From: Eulemur rufifrons
Lineage: Eukaryota; Chordata; Mammalia; Primates; Lemuridae
Length of the DNA stretch: 64,000 nucleotides
Direction: 5' to 3'
Assembly (NCBI RefSeq): GCF_041146395.1
Contig: NC_090989.1
Coordinates: forward strand, 245,634,843-245,698,842
A model generated the notes under the pieces. The model worked only from the letters and a program-made list of their open reading frames with translations, had not been told where the DNA came from and did no database searches. The translations under genes and the position numbers were made by a program. Below, piece by piece: positions 35,346 through 47,439 of the stretch (the first letter of the stretch is position 1; every line of letters begins with the position of its first letter).

Positions 35346-35825
35346 CTGTGCCAAGTGCAAGGGCATGTAAGCAAAGTGAGGAGAATCCATCTGATCCCCC
35401 CATACTCTCTTTATCCCATTGAGAGCCATGCTTGGGCTGTGCTGTTCTCCAGGAGAAAGCCCTGGCCCCATATTACTTATTTACATAGAAGAGGAGGGGT
35501 GCAGGAGAATACCAAGTGACTGTCCACTGATGTAAGCTGTGTTCTGGGAAGGAGCCTTACTAAAAAAGGACAGCAAGTTATGGCATCTCAAGCTCAGCCA
35601 GTAGATCTTGAAAATCAACACTGTCTGTATCAGCCAGGGATATTACTGTCCTGTTGAGCCAGCACAGGCCTGCTGATAGCTCATAATAAAGACACCAGAA
35701 AGGGGAATGAGACTACCTCTGAGGCCACACAGGAAACAAAACTTTTGTCCCTCTTCCCAAGTAAATTGTAAGACCTCCATTAAAGAGAAGCAAAAATTTT
35801 CTGGGAAGCATTAAAGAGTGTTTTA
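35346..35825. other. Unassigned sequence, somewhat GC-richer
   Basis: No gene recognised. AATAAA near 35684 and the composition would suit an old LTR, but no diagnostic motif was found. Confidence 0.3.
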
Positions 35826-35827
35826 AT

Positions 35828-37400
35828 AAGTACATTCATTCCATTTACTCATTAATTCACTAAAAAAATATTTTTTAGGAACTTAGTTTGCCGGTCATGG
35901 TCACAAATGCTAAGCAGACAATGGAGAACTTTCATAGACCTTAGAGTTGAGTGGGAAAGACAGTCAATAAAAAATAAGCAAACAAATAAATCTATAATTA
36001 AAATAATGGCAGACATGAGACATCAAATAAATACAAGTCAGAGCTAAAGAGTAACCCAAGAAATGGGACGAGGATAGGCTGGTCAAACAAAAACTGTAAG
36101 AGAAGGTAACATTTACAGTGAGACTTGGAGTATCAGGAAGAGCCAATCATTTAAAGAGCCAGGAGAATGGTATTTCACGAAGAAACAACCTGAGGAAAAG
36201 CCCTGAGTTCAAAAAGATCTGGAAGTGTTCCAGGAACAGGTAAGAGGCCACTTTCATTAAAGATCAGTGGGCAAGGAAGAAAATGATGCAAGATGAAACT
36301 GGTGAGGTAAATGAGAGTGTCCTTGGAGACCATATTAAACAGTTCAGATTTTATTTGAAGCACAATGGGAAGTCATTGATGGGTAATAGACAAAAGAGTT
36401 TTATTATCAGGTTTACAGTTTTTAATAAAGTACTTGGGGTGCTAGGTGCATGACGGGCTAGAGAAGGGCAAGTGGAAACAGGGAGGTCATTAAGGACAGT
36501 ATTGGAATAGCACAGGAGAAACGATCATGGCTTAAATTAATGTGCTAGCTACGGAGATGGAGAGAAGACAGATTCCTGCAATACACTGACAATAGAATCA
36601 AAAGGAATTCTTAGGGATTACATGTAGAAGGTGAAAGAGGAAAAGAAATCAAGGAAGGCTTCCGGGTTTCCGGCTTGAGCAATACAAGTCTTGGCAAAGT
36701 AACTAAAACAGGACCAAAAAAGAGCCAAGGGAAAGGAAGCTCAGAGCTCAGTTTCAAACACAGTGAATTTGAGGAGGTTGTAAGACATCTAAGAGGAGCT
36801 GTCAACTAGGCAGTCAGCTCTAAGAGCCTGAACTCCACGAAGAGGTTTAAGCTAAAGATATAAATGGAGCTGTCAGCATGTCGATGGTTTAAGCCAGGGA
36901 AAGAATGAAATCACCGGGACAGTGGTTCCAAACTGAGTCACAATATTTGCCATGTCTGTGTAGCACATCTTGTGTACTATTAATACTTTTTTCCCTAGAA
37001 ATCAACTAAAATGTCCACTTAAATACCCACTTTCATGTCTTCCAAAGCAATAATATTTGTGAAATTTCTTGTTTAATATGATAGTTATATTCCAATTTAA
37101 CATGACATAACATAAATATATAACTATTAAAAGAAACTTTTTTGCCTATATACCATCTAAAATCAGCTTAGACTCCACCAGGGGAGTGCATATCATAATT
37201 CATGAAATACTGACTAAAGAAGAAGAAACATTGAGAGAGAATGTAAGAGAGCCTAGGACCAAAGAGGAGTCCTTGAATATTTAGACTTTGGATGGAGGAA
37301 GAAAACCCTGCAAAGAGTCTGAAAAGACTAAAAGGAAGGAGGTAAACCAGAAGAGTTGGGGTATAGTGGGTGTTGTGCCACCTAGAGTCCCCTTCAAGAA
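35828..37400 (-). mobile_element. LINE L2, long antisense copy with insertion
   Basis: The terminus is at 35828-35995, then L2 proceeds antisense: 'gaggaaaagccctgagttca', 'agattttatttgaagcacaa', 'gcttgagcaatacaagtctt', 'aggcagtcagctctaagagc' and 'aaagatataaatggagctgt' to about 36920. It is interrupted at about 36925-37190 and resumes with 'agagagcctaggaccaaaga' and 'aaggaggtaaaccagaagag'. About 1.3 kb of L2, dead. Confidence 0.85.
36925..37190 (+). mobile_element. Possible hAT MITE inserted in L2
   Basis: It starts 'cagtggttccaaactgagtc', a Charlie/hAT-like terminus, and breaks a collinear L2. The right end ('ccaccaggggagtgcatatc') is less clear and no target-site duplication was found. Confidence 0.45.
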
Positions 37401-37479
37401 GGAAGGCCTTACTTCCCCCACCCCAAGCCCTCACCAGGGACTTGCCCTTAGCTGGAGAGAGCTGTATTTCTGGGATCAC

Positions 37480-37800
37480 ATCCTCTCCCTGGGGGGGGGG
37501 GGGTAGCCACATCCAGTGGTTTTCCAGGGGATCTAAAGGCCCTACCCCCTCATCACAACTCAGGACAACTCTGAAGGGCCTGCTCAGCTTCAGAGCTCCC
37601 CATGGGGTCGGCCAAAGTCACAGCCCAACTTCTCCTTCTGTTCCATCCTGTTTCTGTCCCTTCTCCACAGATATTGATCCTAAGAGCACTCCTTCATCAA
37701 CTTCCTGCATGCTGATCTCTGTCTCAAAGTCGGCCTCCTGGGAAAACCATGCTGTATCATGTGGTATCACAGAAGGCAGGAGGGAAGAGTGTTTCAGGAA
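37480..37800 (+). repeat. LTR-like 3' region of an ancient repeat
   Basis: 'attgatcctaagagcactcc', 'catcaacttcctgcatgctg' and 'ctctgtctcaaagtcggcct' match the 3' end of a dispersed mammalian LTR-like repeat that I cannot name. It begins near a G13 run at 37491-37503. A 148-codon frame at 37370-37816 spans it and is regarded as chance. Confidence 0.45.
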
Positions 37801-38215
37801 AAAAAGAGTATACTAAAAAGTCAGATAGGCAGCTATAACACTATTCTTGATGGGAAGTCTCAGTCATTGCAAAGATGTAAACTTTTACCACATTAATGTG
37901 GGTACTATTTGGAAGAGGAAAAATGATTTTAATGTCTAACTGGAAAAATAAATGAAAAACATTTTTAAAAATCTTTGAAAAGGAAAAATAACATGAGCAT
38001 ATTTCCATTTCTCCAGAGTCTAAATGGTGGAACACACTGAAGAGCTACAATAAGTCAAACAGTATAGGGTTGATAACAGAATAAAAACAGTATTAAATAA
38101 ATAAATGAAAAGCTCAAAATAGACCCAAATCAATATATATAAATACATACACATAAGTAAGGGTAATTCAAGCAAAAATTAAAGAAGAGTTTTCCAGCAA
38201 ATAAATTTATATTTT
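37801..38215. other. Unassigned AT-rich sequence
   Basis: No gene or repeat recognised. Confidence 0.35.
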
Positions 38216-38219
38216 CAAG

Positions 38220-38815
38220 GGCCTAGATGTTTGAGAGAGGAAAACAATCCACTATACCTAGAGCAAAGACAAAGAAAGAGAGTGTGGCATGAGATAAGAA
38301 AAAAGAGGTAGCCAAATCAAGAGCCTACCAAGCCATGTAAAAGATTTTGGATTTTGTCCTAAAGGCAACAGGAAACCATCTAAGGCTATGCTTTCCAATG
38401 TGGCAGCCAAGATCCCACACAGGGGATGGGGATCTTGGCCTCATGTGCCTATCATGTACTCCAAATGTGGGTAGTCCAAACTGAGAGATGCTCCAAGTAT
38501 AAAATATTTCATGTAAAATTTTATATTAAAAAACTATGTAAAATATTGCATTAATAATTTTCATATTGATTATGTTAAAATCATAATATTTGACTATATT
38601 GGGTTAAATATAATATATTCTTAAAATAAATTTCACCTGTCTTCTTTTCTTCTTTAATGTGGCTTCTAGAACATTCTAGATTACATATATGCCTCTCATT
38701 AATGAATCATGCCATATTCCTATTGGACAGGGTTGGTAAGAGGAGCTTCAAGCCAGTAAGTGGCAAGATTAATTTTTGCATTTTTAAAATATCTCTCTGG
38801 CTTCAATGTGTTCTC
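38220..38815 (-). mobile_element. LINE L2 fragment split by a hAT MITE
   Basis: Antisense L2 'agattttggattttgtccta'/'gcaacaggaaaccatctaag' stops near 38383. It resumes after 38746 with 'ttcaagccagtaagtggcaa' and 'aatatctctctggcttcaat', which are the next L2 segments. Confidence 0.75.
38384..38747 (+). mobile_element. hAT-type MITE with inverted ends
   Basis: The left end 'ctatgctttccaatgtggca' and right end 'cctattggacagggttg' are imperfect inverted repeats. The body ('ccaaatgtgggtagtccaaa', 'ttatgttaaaatcataatat', 'aatgtggcttctagaacatt') matches a common mammalian MITE group whose exact name I am not sure of. Confidence 0.75.
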
Positions 38816-39838
38816 CTCCAATCTCCCATTTACATGCATGCTGAATTCTTGATCTTCACTTCCTTCTCCTCATCCTCTACCCGTCCCCATGCAACACCTT
38901 CCTCTGAATCACATTATCCTCTTAGGAAAAGATCTTGTCCTCATATATAACAGGCTATTTGCATAGGGTTTCAGGGGGTTGTTTAATTATAGAATGTAAG
39001 ATTTTGTCCTTTCAGGGAAGAAAGGCAAGTATGGGGAAGTCTGAAAGACAGATACACAATATAGCATGTAATATCATCTCAAGTTGATCTACCTCCCTAC
39101 ATACAAGATCATCCCTGCATAATCAGCTTCCATGTCAGAGACTACCTTCCCAGCCCCCAAAGGCAACAACGGATTGCTCAATGCTGAATCTGTTCTTCCC
39201 TTAACAGCATCCTACTTCTTTTCGTCAGCAATGATTCTGGCTCTCAGGAGCCTCTACTGTCCATTCCTAGTGAAACGAATGTCCTAAGGCAGGGGTTCTG
39301 CGGTGTATCTTCTCTATCAGCTCTGGGCACTCTCAGGAGTTAAATTCAGAGTTCAAGGGCAACTTCACTGACCTGATCTTCATCACAAATTTTCACTGTA
39401 AGAATAAGCTCTGGGAAGACTTTGGTGGGATTGACACATACTGGCAGTAGCCATGGAAGTTCAAAATTAATATCAAGTCTTAAGGATACCAGGTAAGATT
39501 TAGTCTCTCCTAGAGAAAATTCAGTGACTGATGCTTTTGATAATTGCTATTGAATCTGAATCTGCACTGCCTTCAAGGGCCCATTGCTATCAAACAGCTA
39601 TGCTCATTACCAAAGAGCTGGTGGCTAGAGGGAAGAACTCACAAACAGGGATCTTCAAAGCCAGGCAAGAGACTAGGACTGCTATTTTCAAAGTGGGGGT
39701 GGCAAATTTAAAAGCCTACAGGAGCCAGACAGGAAATGTAAATGAGAGAAGTAGGCTAACTCTGAGAATGTGAGAGCACATACCAAGTGTTTGTAAATGA
39801 GGCTGCAACAATTCAATTCCATTAATTTGTCCATGTTC
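38816..39838. other. Unassigned sequence
   Basis: No gene or nameable repeat seen. An 80-codon frame at 39531-39773 has no motif. Confidence 0.35.
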
Positions 39839-39839
39839 T

Positions 39840-40285
39840 TTTTTTTTTAATTGAGGTATGGTTGACAAATAAAAATTGTATATGTTTAAGGTGTACAATA
39901 TGATGTTTTGACATACATATACATTGTGAAATGATTATCACGATCCAGCTAATTAACATATCCATCACCTCTCACGGGATTACTATTTTGAGTATATGCA
40001 TGCATGCGCATGCACGTGTGTGTGTGTGTGTGTGTGTGTGCACGCGCGCGTGTGCACACGCGGTGAGGATTCTTGAGATGTACTCTCTTAGCAAATCTCA
40101 AGTGTACATTATTAACTGTAATCACCATGCTGTACATTAGGTCCCCAGAATTTATTTATCTTATAAGTGGAAGTTTGCACTCTTTGATCACTATCTCCCC
40201 GTCCTCCCCTCTTAGCCCCGGGTAACCACCTTTCTATTCTCTGTTACTATGAGTTTGATTTTTTTTCTACAGAAGCAGAATGTGA
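39840..40285 (-). mobile_element. LINE L1 3' end fragment
   Basis: Antisense L1 3' UTR: 'ttaattgaggtatggttgac', 'aaggtgtacaatatgatgtt', 'ttattaactgtaatcaccat' and 'ccgggtaaccacctttctat'. It contains the expanded alternating tract at 39992-40062. Confidence 0.85.
39992..40062. repeat. 71 bp perfect alternating purine-pyrimidine tract
   Basis: TATGCA/TGCGCA steps lead into (TG)n, then a CACGCGCGCG block, TGTGCACACG and CG. Every base alternates purine and pyrimidine for 71 bp, including several CG steps that are rare in this AT-rich, CpG-poor window. The composition favours Z-DNA. Confidence 0.95.
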
Positions 40286-42750
40286 AGAGTGGTTTTATGT
40301 GAAATTGCTCACTTTTTTAAAGTTAGAAACTAATTCACTAAATACACACACACACTCTCGTGTACATACACACCACTATCAAGGATGAACTAAACTTAAC
40401 TAACTATGGGCTCTTATCTGAGACTAACCCATTCTCTGCATACCAGGGGTGGCAGACCAAGTTGTGTGACATAGCTTTAGATCAGCAATTTTAAACCTGT
40501 GGTCTATAAACTGATGACTGCTGTTGTGTGTTTATGTTTGCAATGTTGAAAAGAATTAACTATAAAAAGGATTAGCATTAGTTTGACTTTTGACATTAGA
40601 ATTACAAAGCTAAGTGAAGGCTGGTAGCAAGAGCAAGAGGACTTCAAGCATGGTGGATGGAAAGCAAAGAAACAATCATTAGTAGACAAAGATTATGACT
40701 AAAAAAAGTCTGGTAATGAACAAGGAATGTACAGGGCAGATAGAGAAATTAACTTATAAATATGTTTTGCTCTAAGTCATTTAACCAATTGGGACTGGCA
40801 TTTATTTTTATGTAAATGGTTATCTCTATTGAGATCAACACACTGGGGTGAGCTAATTTGCACATGACATAAACAAGATCAAAAGTCTTATAAAAGAGAG
40901 CAACTTACCTTCTTTACAGTTCACCAAAAGGCTCTTCAGATTGAACTCCTGTGTCTCTCTTCTGGAAGAGAGAGGAGAGAGTGACCCCATCCTTGCACAC
41001 CAAGACTGAGTCTCGTGCTGCCCAGCTCCATGGGTAGAAGAAAGGTCAGGAGCCAACAGTGTAGCATTCTGACAACTTCAGAGCAATGTGACAGCAAGTT
41101 CAAGGCTTCTGCCTTGCTTTTTCCCTTGTGCTTTGCTTGAAGGTATGTGGGCAATGATAATCCTCTGGGCCACAATTCTTGTTACTCAGTATTACTCTTA
41201 TTGGCTGTAATCCCAACCCTTTTGCTGCATATTTAAAATAGATTCTAACCAGCTTTATAAACCTGCAATTGCCATTAATTTACCTGATCGTGAATTCGAA
41301 AGTGGCCAAACCAACAAAAAAGGATTGACACACCAGGTGCCATTGGGGACCAGATACTGGATAGCTAGAGATCCAGAATTAACAAAGACACTCCCCTACC
41401 TAGAATGGCCTACATTCTAGCAGCAGGGCATCCATTTAAGCATGCCAACAGAGAGAGAGGAAGAGTAAGAGAGGAAGAGATTGATTTTTGTCTCCCACCC
41501 CATTTTTACCCCCAGTTTCAACATCTCTTCAATCAGAACAACTCATGGCACCAGGCCTAGTGCTATTACATGTTTGAAATTTTCAAGCCCTGAAACTGGA
41601 ATGATAGTTAATTTGGTATCTGCCTCCCTACTATGCCCCAGGAGATTCAGATTCCATGAGGGTACAAAAATCTATATTTAAAATCAAAATCCCCTGAAGG
41701 GTTTCTTATGATCACCCTGGCTGGAGCAGCCGGGTTCTCACCCTTCACTTTGCTCTCCCTCCCCAAATCCCTGACTACTTCTGCTAGTTATTGAACTACC
41801 AGCCTCAGGCCCTGAAAATCATAACCATGGCCCTGACACAAAGCTCTGTTCACAAAGACTGTTCAAAGCCATGGAATGCTCTGGCTCTTTCATAATTGTA
41901 ATAGATATTGAAATGAAGCACATTCTATTCTCTCCACAGGGAGAGTTTTTTCTTTTTTCCCTTTCAGTTCAAAGACTTCTCCTGGTACCCTGATAGCATA
42001 ATAATGTGCTTTTCTTTCCTATTTATGCATGCTTATAGACACAAACTCCTCTGTTTTTGTCCTATTTCAATAAAAATTATTGACACAAACTTTACAATGA
42101 ATGGCTCTGATATAACTGATTGTTCTCCCGTTGAGTAATAATACTCATAAAAAGAAATGGAAGGCACAAGAAGAATCAGAGAGTGGGCAGAAATTGGAAT
42201 CGGAGAGGGAAACTGTTTAGCATTTATAACTTCCATAAACTTAACCTTGTATTTGTGTCAGCTACTTTATAGTTTTCCAATTTACTTTTTAATTGAGTCC
42301 CTTTTTTTCAGCCATGTTTGGAAGATATAACTCTTAGTCGTCTTTCAGAACCATACCACTTTAGTTCAGTTCAATTGATCTCTCTTTATATTTATTATTC
42401 TTGTGTCCGACATATATCACTTTCCATTTGGCCAACTGCAAATGCAATTTACCATGCGTCAAGCCACTTACACAGCAGATCTGCATCAGTTAATATTTTA
42501 TTTGGAGTGATCTTTTCTGTGTTTTCTGTTAGCCCTGATCACTGCCACTTACCATATTGTTTAAGTTATAAAGACAGAAAGAGTGACTCAAATGGACTGA
42601 TTTACTTGCCTGACTGTATTGTTTAACCATGGGAAGTGAGGCTGTTACTAGAGGCACATGAATGTGAGATAAGTAAACCAGCTTTACTCCCAAACTCTCT
42701 AAAAAACTCTACAGAAATGTACAAATGGTTCTTTCACACTTCCTTTTCAG
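40286..42750. other. Unassigned sequence
   Basis: About 2.4 kb with no gene or confident repeat. Open frames of 60-102 codons occur on both strands, overlap and lack motifs. Confidence 0.35.
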
Positions 42751-42754
42751 TGTG

Positions 42755-42850
42755 GTCTCCTGGAAAGACCCTGCAGCTGAGAGATCAGAGACCTAGAGTC
42801 TGGTTCTGGCTCTGCTACCCACACATCCTGCGACGTTAAGCCCTTTTCTC
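42755..42850 (+). mobile_element. MIR SINE fragment
   Basis: 'gctgagagatcagagaccta' and 'gtctggttctggctctgcta' resemble the sense MIR 5' half. It is short. Confidence 0.5.
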
Positions 42851-43205
42851 TGTCTTTGCTTTCTATTGCCTGATCTTGGAATGCCCAGACAATGCTTCCT
42901 GAAGGGAAGTTTTATGGCCATTTTCTGAAAAGATGAATCAAGAAAAACTGATTAATCCATAAGGAAGGGGATCAAATGAATAGCAGAGTGGGGAGAGATA
43001 TAGAGCCAAGGAGGGAGTCTTTAAAATCTAGGAAAGGACAATTCAAGAAATACAGGTGGGAGTGGGCAAACAGCAGTAGCTTAATTTAGAGTTATAGGTG
43101 CTTAGAGCTACATAAATAGAATAGGCATCCACTGATCCAGGGTATAATGCCTGCTATTCCAGGTGCACTTCGGAGGAATGAATAAAAGTATAAATGGGAA
43201 GGCAT
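42851..43205. other. Unassigned sequence
   Basis: No gene or repeat recognised. Confidence 0.35.
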
Positions 43206-43209
43206 TTTC

Positions 43210-43310
43210 ATTCAGTATTGAGCTGGGTGCTGAGGATACTCTGATGAGCAAGGCAGGCACACTCCCTACCCTCTTGGTGCTCACAGCCAGAGATGTTTTA
43301 ATGTAAAGGA
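43210..43310 (-). mobile_element. LINE L2 3' end fragment
   Basis: 'tgagctgggtgctgaggata', 'tgatgagcaaggcaggcaca' and 'taccctcttggtgctcacag' follow the antisense L2 terminus. Confidence 0.75.
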
Positions 43311-43789
43311 CTATGGAGATATAAGCTGCTATGGTGTCCTGTTGTTGAAATGGGATTAGTCTTGATTCTTCCTGCTAGAAAATACTAAATTCTTTTGAGG
43401 TTCTTGAATAATTGCTACTAAATAGGTTTTGCCACTGGGAAAGTGCTATCTGATCAGTCTCACAGTTTTCAGGAACTTTATGCAACTATTCATTCAGCTT
43501 CTAATTTTAATTCTAACCCACTCATTCAGAATGTGCAGCTATTCGATCAGCTTCTAACTCTTCATTAATTTCCACACAAATTAAAGAAATATATTTAAAA
43601 TACACATATTTATCTAAAGACATCTCTGATTTCTGTTTATATTGGCAAAGTCCCATTTAGACTTATGCTTTCCTCTTATGTGCCTATAGCACTTTTCACA
43701 TCTATCTATTATAGAAATTATCTGATTGTATTAATTATATCTACTGGTTCCTTGAAGACAATAATTATTCCTTAATCGTTTTTGAGTCA

Positions 43790-43955
43790 CTAGCACCAAA
43801 TGCAAGTTCCAAGCACCTATCGTGCTATAAGAACTATGAAAACCACAGAAGATATACAGATAATTCAGATATTGGTCTTCTCTTCAGGAGCTCATAATCA
43901 AGTGGGGCAGACATACTCATAAACAAATAAATGCAATAATGTGTTGTGGGTTGTA
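43790..43955 (-). mobile_element. LINE L2 3' end fragment
   Basis: 'ccaagcacctatcgtgctat', 'ttcaggagctcataatcaag' and 'ctcataaacaaataaatgca' follow the antisense L2 terminus. Confidence 0.7.
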
Positions 43956-43959
43956 TCAG

Positions 43960-44130
43960 TTAGCATGCTTTAGGCTGCAAGTAACAGAAAAACCAACTCC
44001 AAACTGACTTTAAAAATAAGGAAATTTCCCTGCCCCTTCCATCTTTGGTTTCCTTCCATTTTAATGTTCCCTTTGCTTCCCATTCTGGGGAAGAGATGCT
44101 GGCATCTGCAGAGGGAAACGATGACTGGAG
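43960..44130 (+). repeat. Ancient interspersed repeat fragment
   Basis: 'tgctttaggctgcaagtaac' and 'agaaaaaccaactccaaact' resemble the opening of the family seen at 31035 and 55030, but the rest is too diverged to extend. Confidence 0.4.
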
Positions 44131-44429
44131 TACTTGGAAGACTGAGTAAATAAATAAATAGGTTGAGGATAATGAGAGCCAGGTTCCTCATTATCTGTAA
44201 AGGTATTTTACAAGCATGGAAAAGAAAAGGCTAAAAAGAACCTTGAAATATTAGACTGGGGCTTTAAGTCTTAGTATGAACTTGTGGGCTTTTTAATATA
44301 CATGTTCAGATAAGGATGGAAATAGTTGTTGATATGGATGTGTGTATGTGTATGTGTGTGTATATACATGCATATATTTCCTGATTTTGTCCTCTGAGAG
44401 GGCCTATATCCAGTGGCATCCTGGTAGCA

Positions 44430-44690
44430 ACGATCACACTGAACACCCAGATGGTGGTTCTTGAATTCTACCCAGCACTAGAATCTGATCATAAGGAAAC
44501 ATCAGACAGACCCAAGTTAAAAGTCATACTATAAAATAAAAGACCTATATTCTTTAAGAGTGTTAAGGATGTTGGAGACCCAAAGAGATAAGAACTGTTC
44601 CAAATTGAAGGAGACTGATGAGACCTGACAACCAAATGCAAACATGTTCTTAGATAGGGTCCTGGACTAGAAAGGAACAAGCATTACCAG
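44430..44690 (+). mobile_element. Old L1-like 3' UTR fragment
   Basis: 'aaggaaacatcagacagacc', 'agacctgacaaccaaatgca' and 'tagatagggtcctggactag' follow a dispersed 3' UTR that I associate with old L1 (L1M) copies. Subfamily uncertain. Confidence 0.5.
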
Positions 44691-45729
44691 GACAGTTGAT
44701 GTACACTAAAGTTTGACCTTAGAAAGTGCCTCTGGGTTGCTATTTAAAGATTCAAAACTATGAGATGACTAACACAACTGTTTTTAGAACTTGCAGAAGT
44801 CTATCTACAAAGCTTTCAGTTTTTTCCCCATAACGTTTTTGTCACCTTCATAAAGATAAATAGCCAATAAAGTGTTTCTTAACTGATACATCTGATTTCA
44901 GAAATATTGCTCCTGGGAGTATCATACCAAGGCCTCACTTCTAATGAATATAAAATGAGGTCACATTTATATTAATACCCAAGTCCTCCTTTCCCAACTG
45001 CAACTCAAAACACCACACCCCCCTCTACTACTTCTGAGTCTGTTGTGTCCTTCCTGTTCTAGCTCTTCATCAGCCCCATGCCATGGCCCCTGGACAGGAT
45101 TTGCTGCAGCTCTGGGACCACGCAGGCTTTGGGAAGTGAGGTTGGGGGAGTTGTGTTGATTACCCTGTGTCACTCAAGCCCACATCTGGAAAAGATCCCT
45201 CCCTTGATTCTCTAGAGCACCGCTGGGGCCTAGCTTGATTTTTTTTTTTTTTTTTTTTTTTTACAAAATATTTAAAGTTTAGGCATAAGAGAAGGACATT
45301 ATATTATACCTGGTCATTATTCCTGCTACTATATGTGATGCTCTGAGAGCCCATGGGCCCCAGGCTAATCCTCAGTGGTGTCTCCTAGAGTGTCACGCAG
45401 CCTACTTCCCTCCCTTCCTCAAAAGGCAGAATACACCTCATCCCACAACTATGGGCTCCATACATCCCTACAACCCAAAGTCCAGGCCCACCTGCTCTGA
45501 AGTCCACAGAGAAAGATTTCCTCTCTCTCCAATCCTTGACCTGACTTCCAGATTTTTTTCTCTTATCTCTGGATCAGTCTCTCCCAAAAAGGTGGAACTT
45601 ACTACATGAGAAACCCTGACCCATGGTCTTAACCTATGACCCCTCCAAAATAATTGCAAAATAATGTACTACAAAAACCTCAATAAATTCCAGATTATTA
45701 CATATGAAATAATGTGTAGGACATTGTTT
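44691..45729. other. Unassigned sequence with T24 run
   Basis: No gene recognised. A T24 homopolymer lies at 45239-45262 and could be a retrotransposon tail, but I cannot identify the adjoining body. The sequence at 44980-45230 is locally GC-richer. Confidence 0.35.
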
Positions 45730-46139
45730 TGTGCTGAATTTTGTCCTTCCCAAAATTTGTACGTCGAAGTCCTAACCCCGAGTAGCTCAGAATTTTACTG
45801 TATTTAGAGACAGGGTCATTAAAGAGATAATTAATGAGATTAAAATGATGTCATCAAGATGGGTCTTAATACAACATGACTGGTGTCCTTATAAAAAGAG
45901 GAAATTTGGATGTAGACACATGGCGGGGGAGATAATTGTGAAGATACAGAAAGGAGGCAGCTATCCACAAGCCAAGAAAGAGGCCTAAAACAGATCTTTC
46001 GAGGCCCTCAGAAGGAGCCAACTGTCCCAACACCTTGATCTCAAACTTTTAGCCTCCAGAATTGTGAGAAAATAAATCCCACTTGTTTAAGCCACTGAGC
46101 CTGTGGTACTTTTTACAGAAGCCCTAGAAAACTAATAAA
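45730..46139 (+). mobile_element. Solo LTR, MLT1 type (MaLR)
   Basis: 'tgtgctgaattttgtccttc' at the start, 'cgaagtcctaaccccgagta', 'gactggtgtccttataaaaa', 'caccttgatctcaaactttt', 'tgtgagaaaataaatcccac' (polyadenylation signal) and 'agaaaactaataaag' at the end. Full-length LTR without viral genes. Confidence 0.9.
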
Positions 46140-47435
46140 GACATCAAGTTTGAATTGTGTTGAGATAAGGCCACCTTCTTTTTGGTCTCTCCTCTATTGG
46201 TAGGTGGAAGACACACCTTTGAGTCTCAGTAGTGTCACATTTTTAGCTAGTGACTACTAGTAGAGAAAAGAAATTTTTCACAAAAAAATGGTTCTTTGGC
46301 ACAAGGCATTCGAAGTCCAAAATTTATATAGAGAAAAAAATCATTTTTCTAACCCCTTTCCCCACCTCCACAAAGATTTTGAAAGCCAGCAAATCCTCCA
46401 AGATAGATTACTGGCTCAATAAGGTAGCCATTTATATTTTTAGACAAAGCACTAAACTTACCAGTGTAAAAAATACACCTCACTATTTTCAACAAGTGCC
46501 TTTACAGATATGTACAGCATCACAAAAGAATGATATGTCTCAAAGAAGAATTCAACTCTCCATCTCCTAACAAAGAGAAAAACAGTTTGAAACTTCAAAA
46601 TAATAACTATGCTCACTTTCAATTCATCAAGGAAGAGCCGAACTTTATCCAGGCACCTCCCTTTCCTTCCATAGTATGACACTTATATCCACATTATTGA
46701 TGAACAAAATAAATGGAGTGAAATGAAAAAGCAGAGTGTTTATTTTACTTTTCTGCTAGGAGAGTGAACCTCCACATGATCAGAGTCCAGCTCACCAGCA
46801 TAGTCTCTCCTTTTGAGTCCATCCTTTTTCCGTATGTCTTCCCCTTGTCTCAGTTTGCATCACTTCTATTTGCTCAAGCACCTAAATATTTTTCATCTCT
46901 TTCCTCTGGCTGTCATCACTCTCCTTTCCTTTCCCTGCTGCAGTGTGGCTGGCACACCTCTGTTCTGAGTTGGAATGTTCTTTTCATCAATTCAAAATAA
47001 CAGAGAAGCCATCCATACCCTGAGCAGCAGGGTTCACACGCTGGTGGGTGGGTCAGTGGTGGCATATGGGGTTATTTTAGGAAGTCCACAGATGAATTTT
47101 TAAATTTTTAACAGATATTTTTAATTTAAATGTACACTAGAAAAAAATAGAAATGGGTACACCAAATCTTTAAATCCTGACATAAATGAAGAACAGTAAA
47201 AGAAGAATTTTGGGGCATAAGAGTTTTCCAGGTGTCCTTAAAATCAAATCACATTAAATTTTATAAATCTAAGTGCCTTTTCTGACACACCCAACCTCTG
47301 AAATAGTGCAGGTCTCCTTGTTATAAAGTCTCAGAGTACCATGGACCTACCCTTTATAGCACTTAGTCCAGTTATAATTCATCCTTTGTGTAACTGTCAA
47401 GTGGTCATCTTCACTACTGGACTGTTAGTTCTGAC
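46140..47435. other. Unassigned sequence
   Basis: No gene or confident repeat. A 106-codon frame at 46250-46570 has no motif and low-complexity composition. Confidence 0.35.
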
Positions 47436-47439
47436 GAAA

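Noticed and set aside
37370..37816. 148-codon plus-strand open frame
   Set aside because: It spans a G13 run and an LTR-like repeat end, has no recognisable domain, and another open frame overlaps it on the minus strand.
45239..45262. T24 run as the tail of an antisense retrocopy (processed pseudogene)
   Set aside because: The sequence downstream shows no gene-like body and no flanking target duplication was found.
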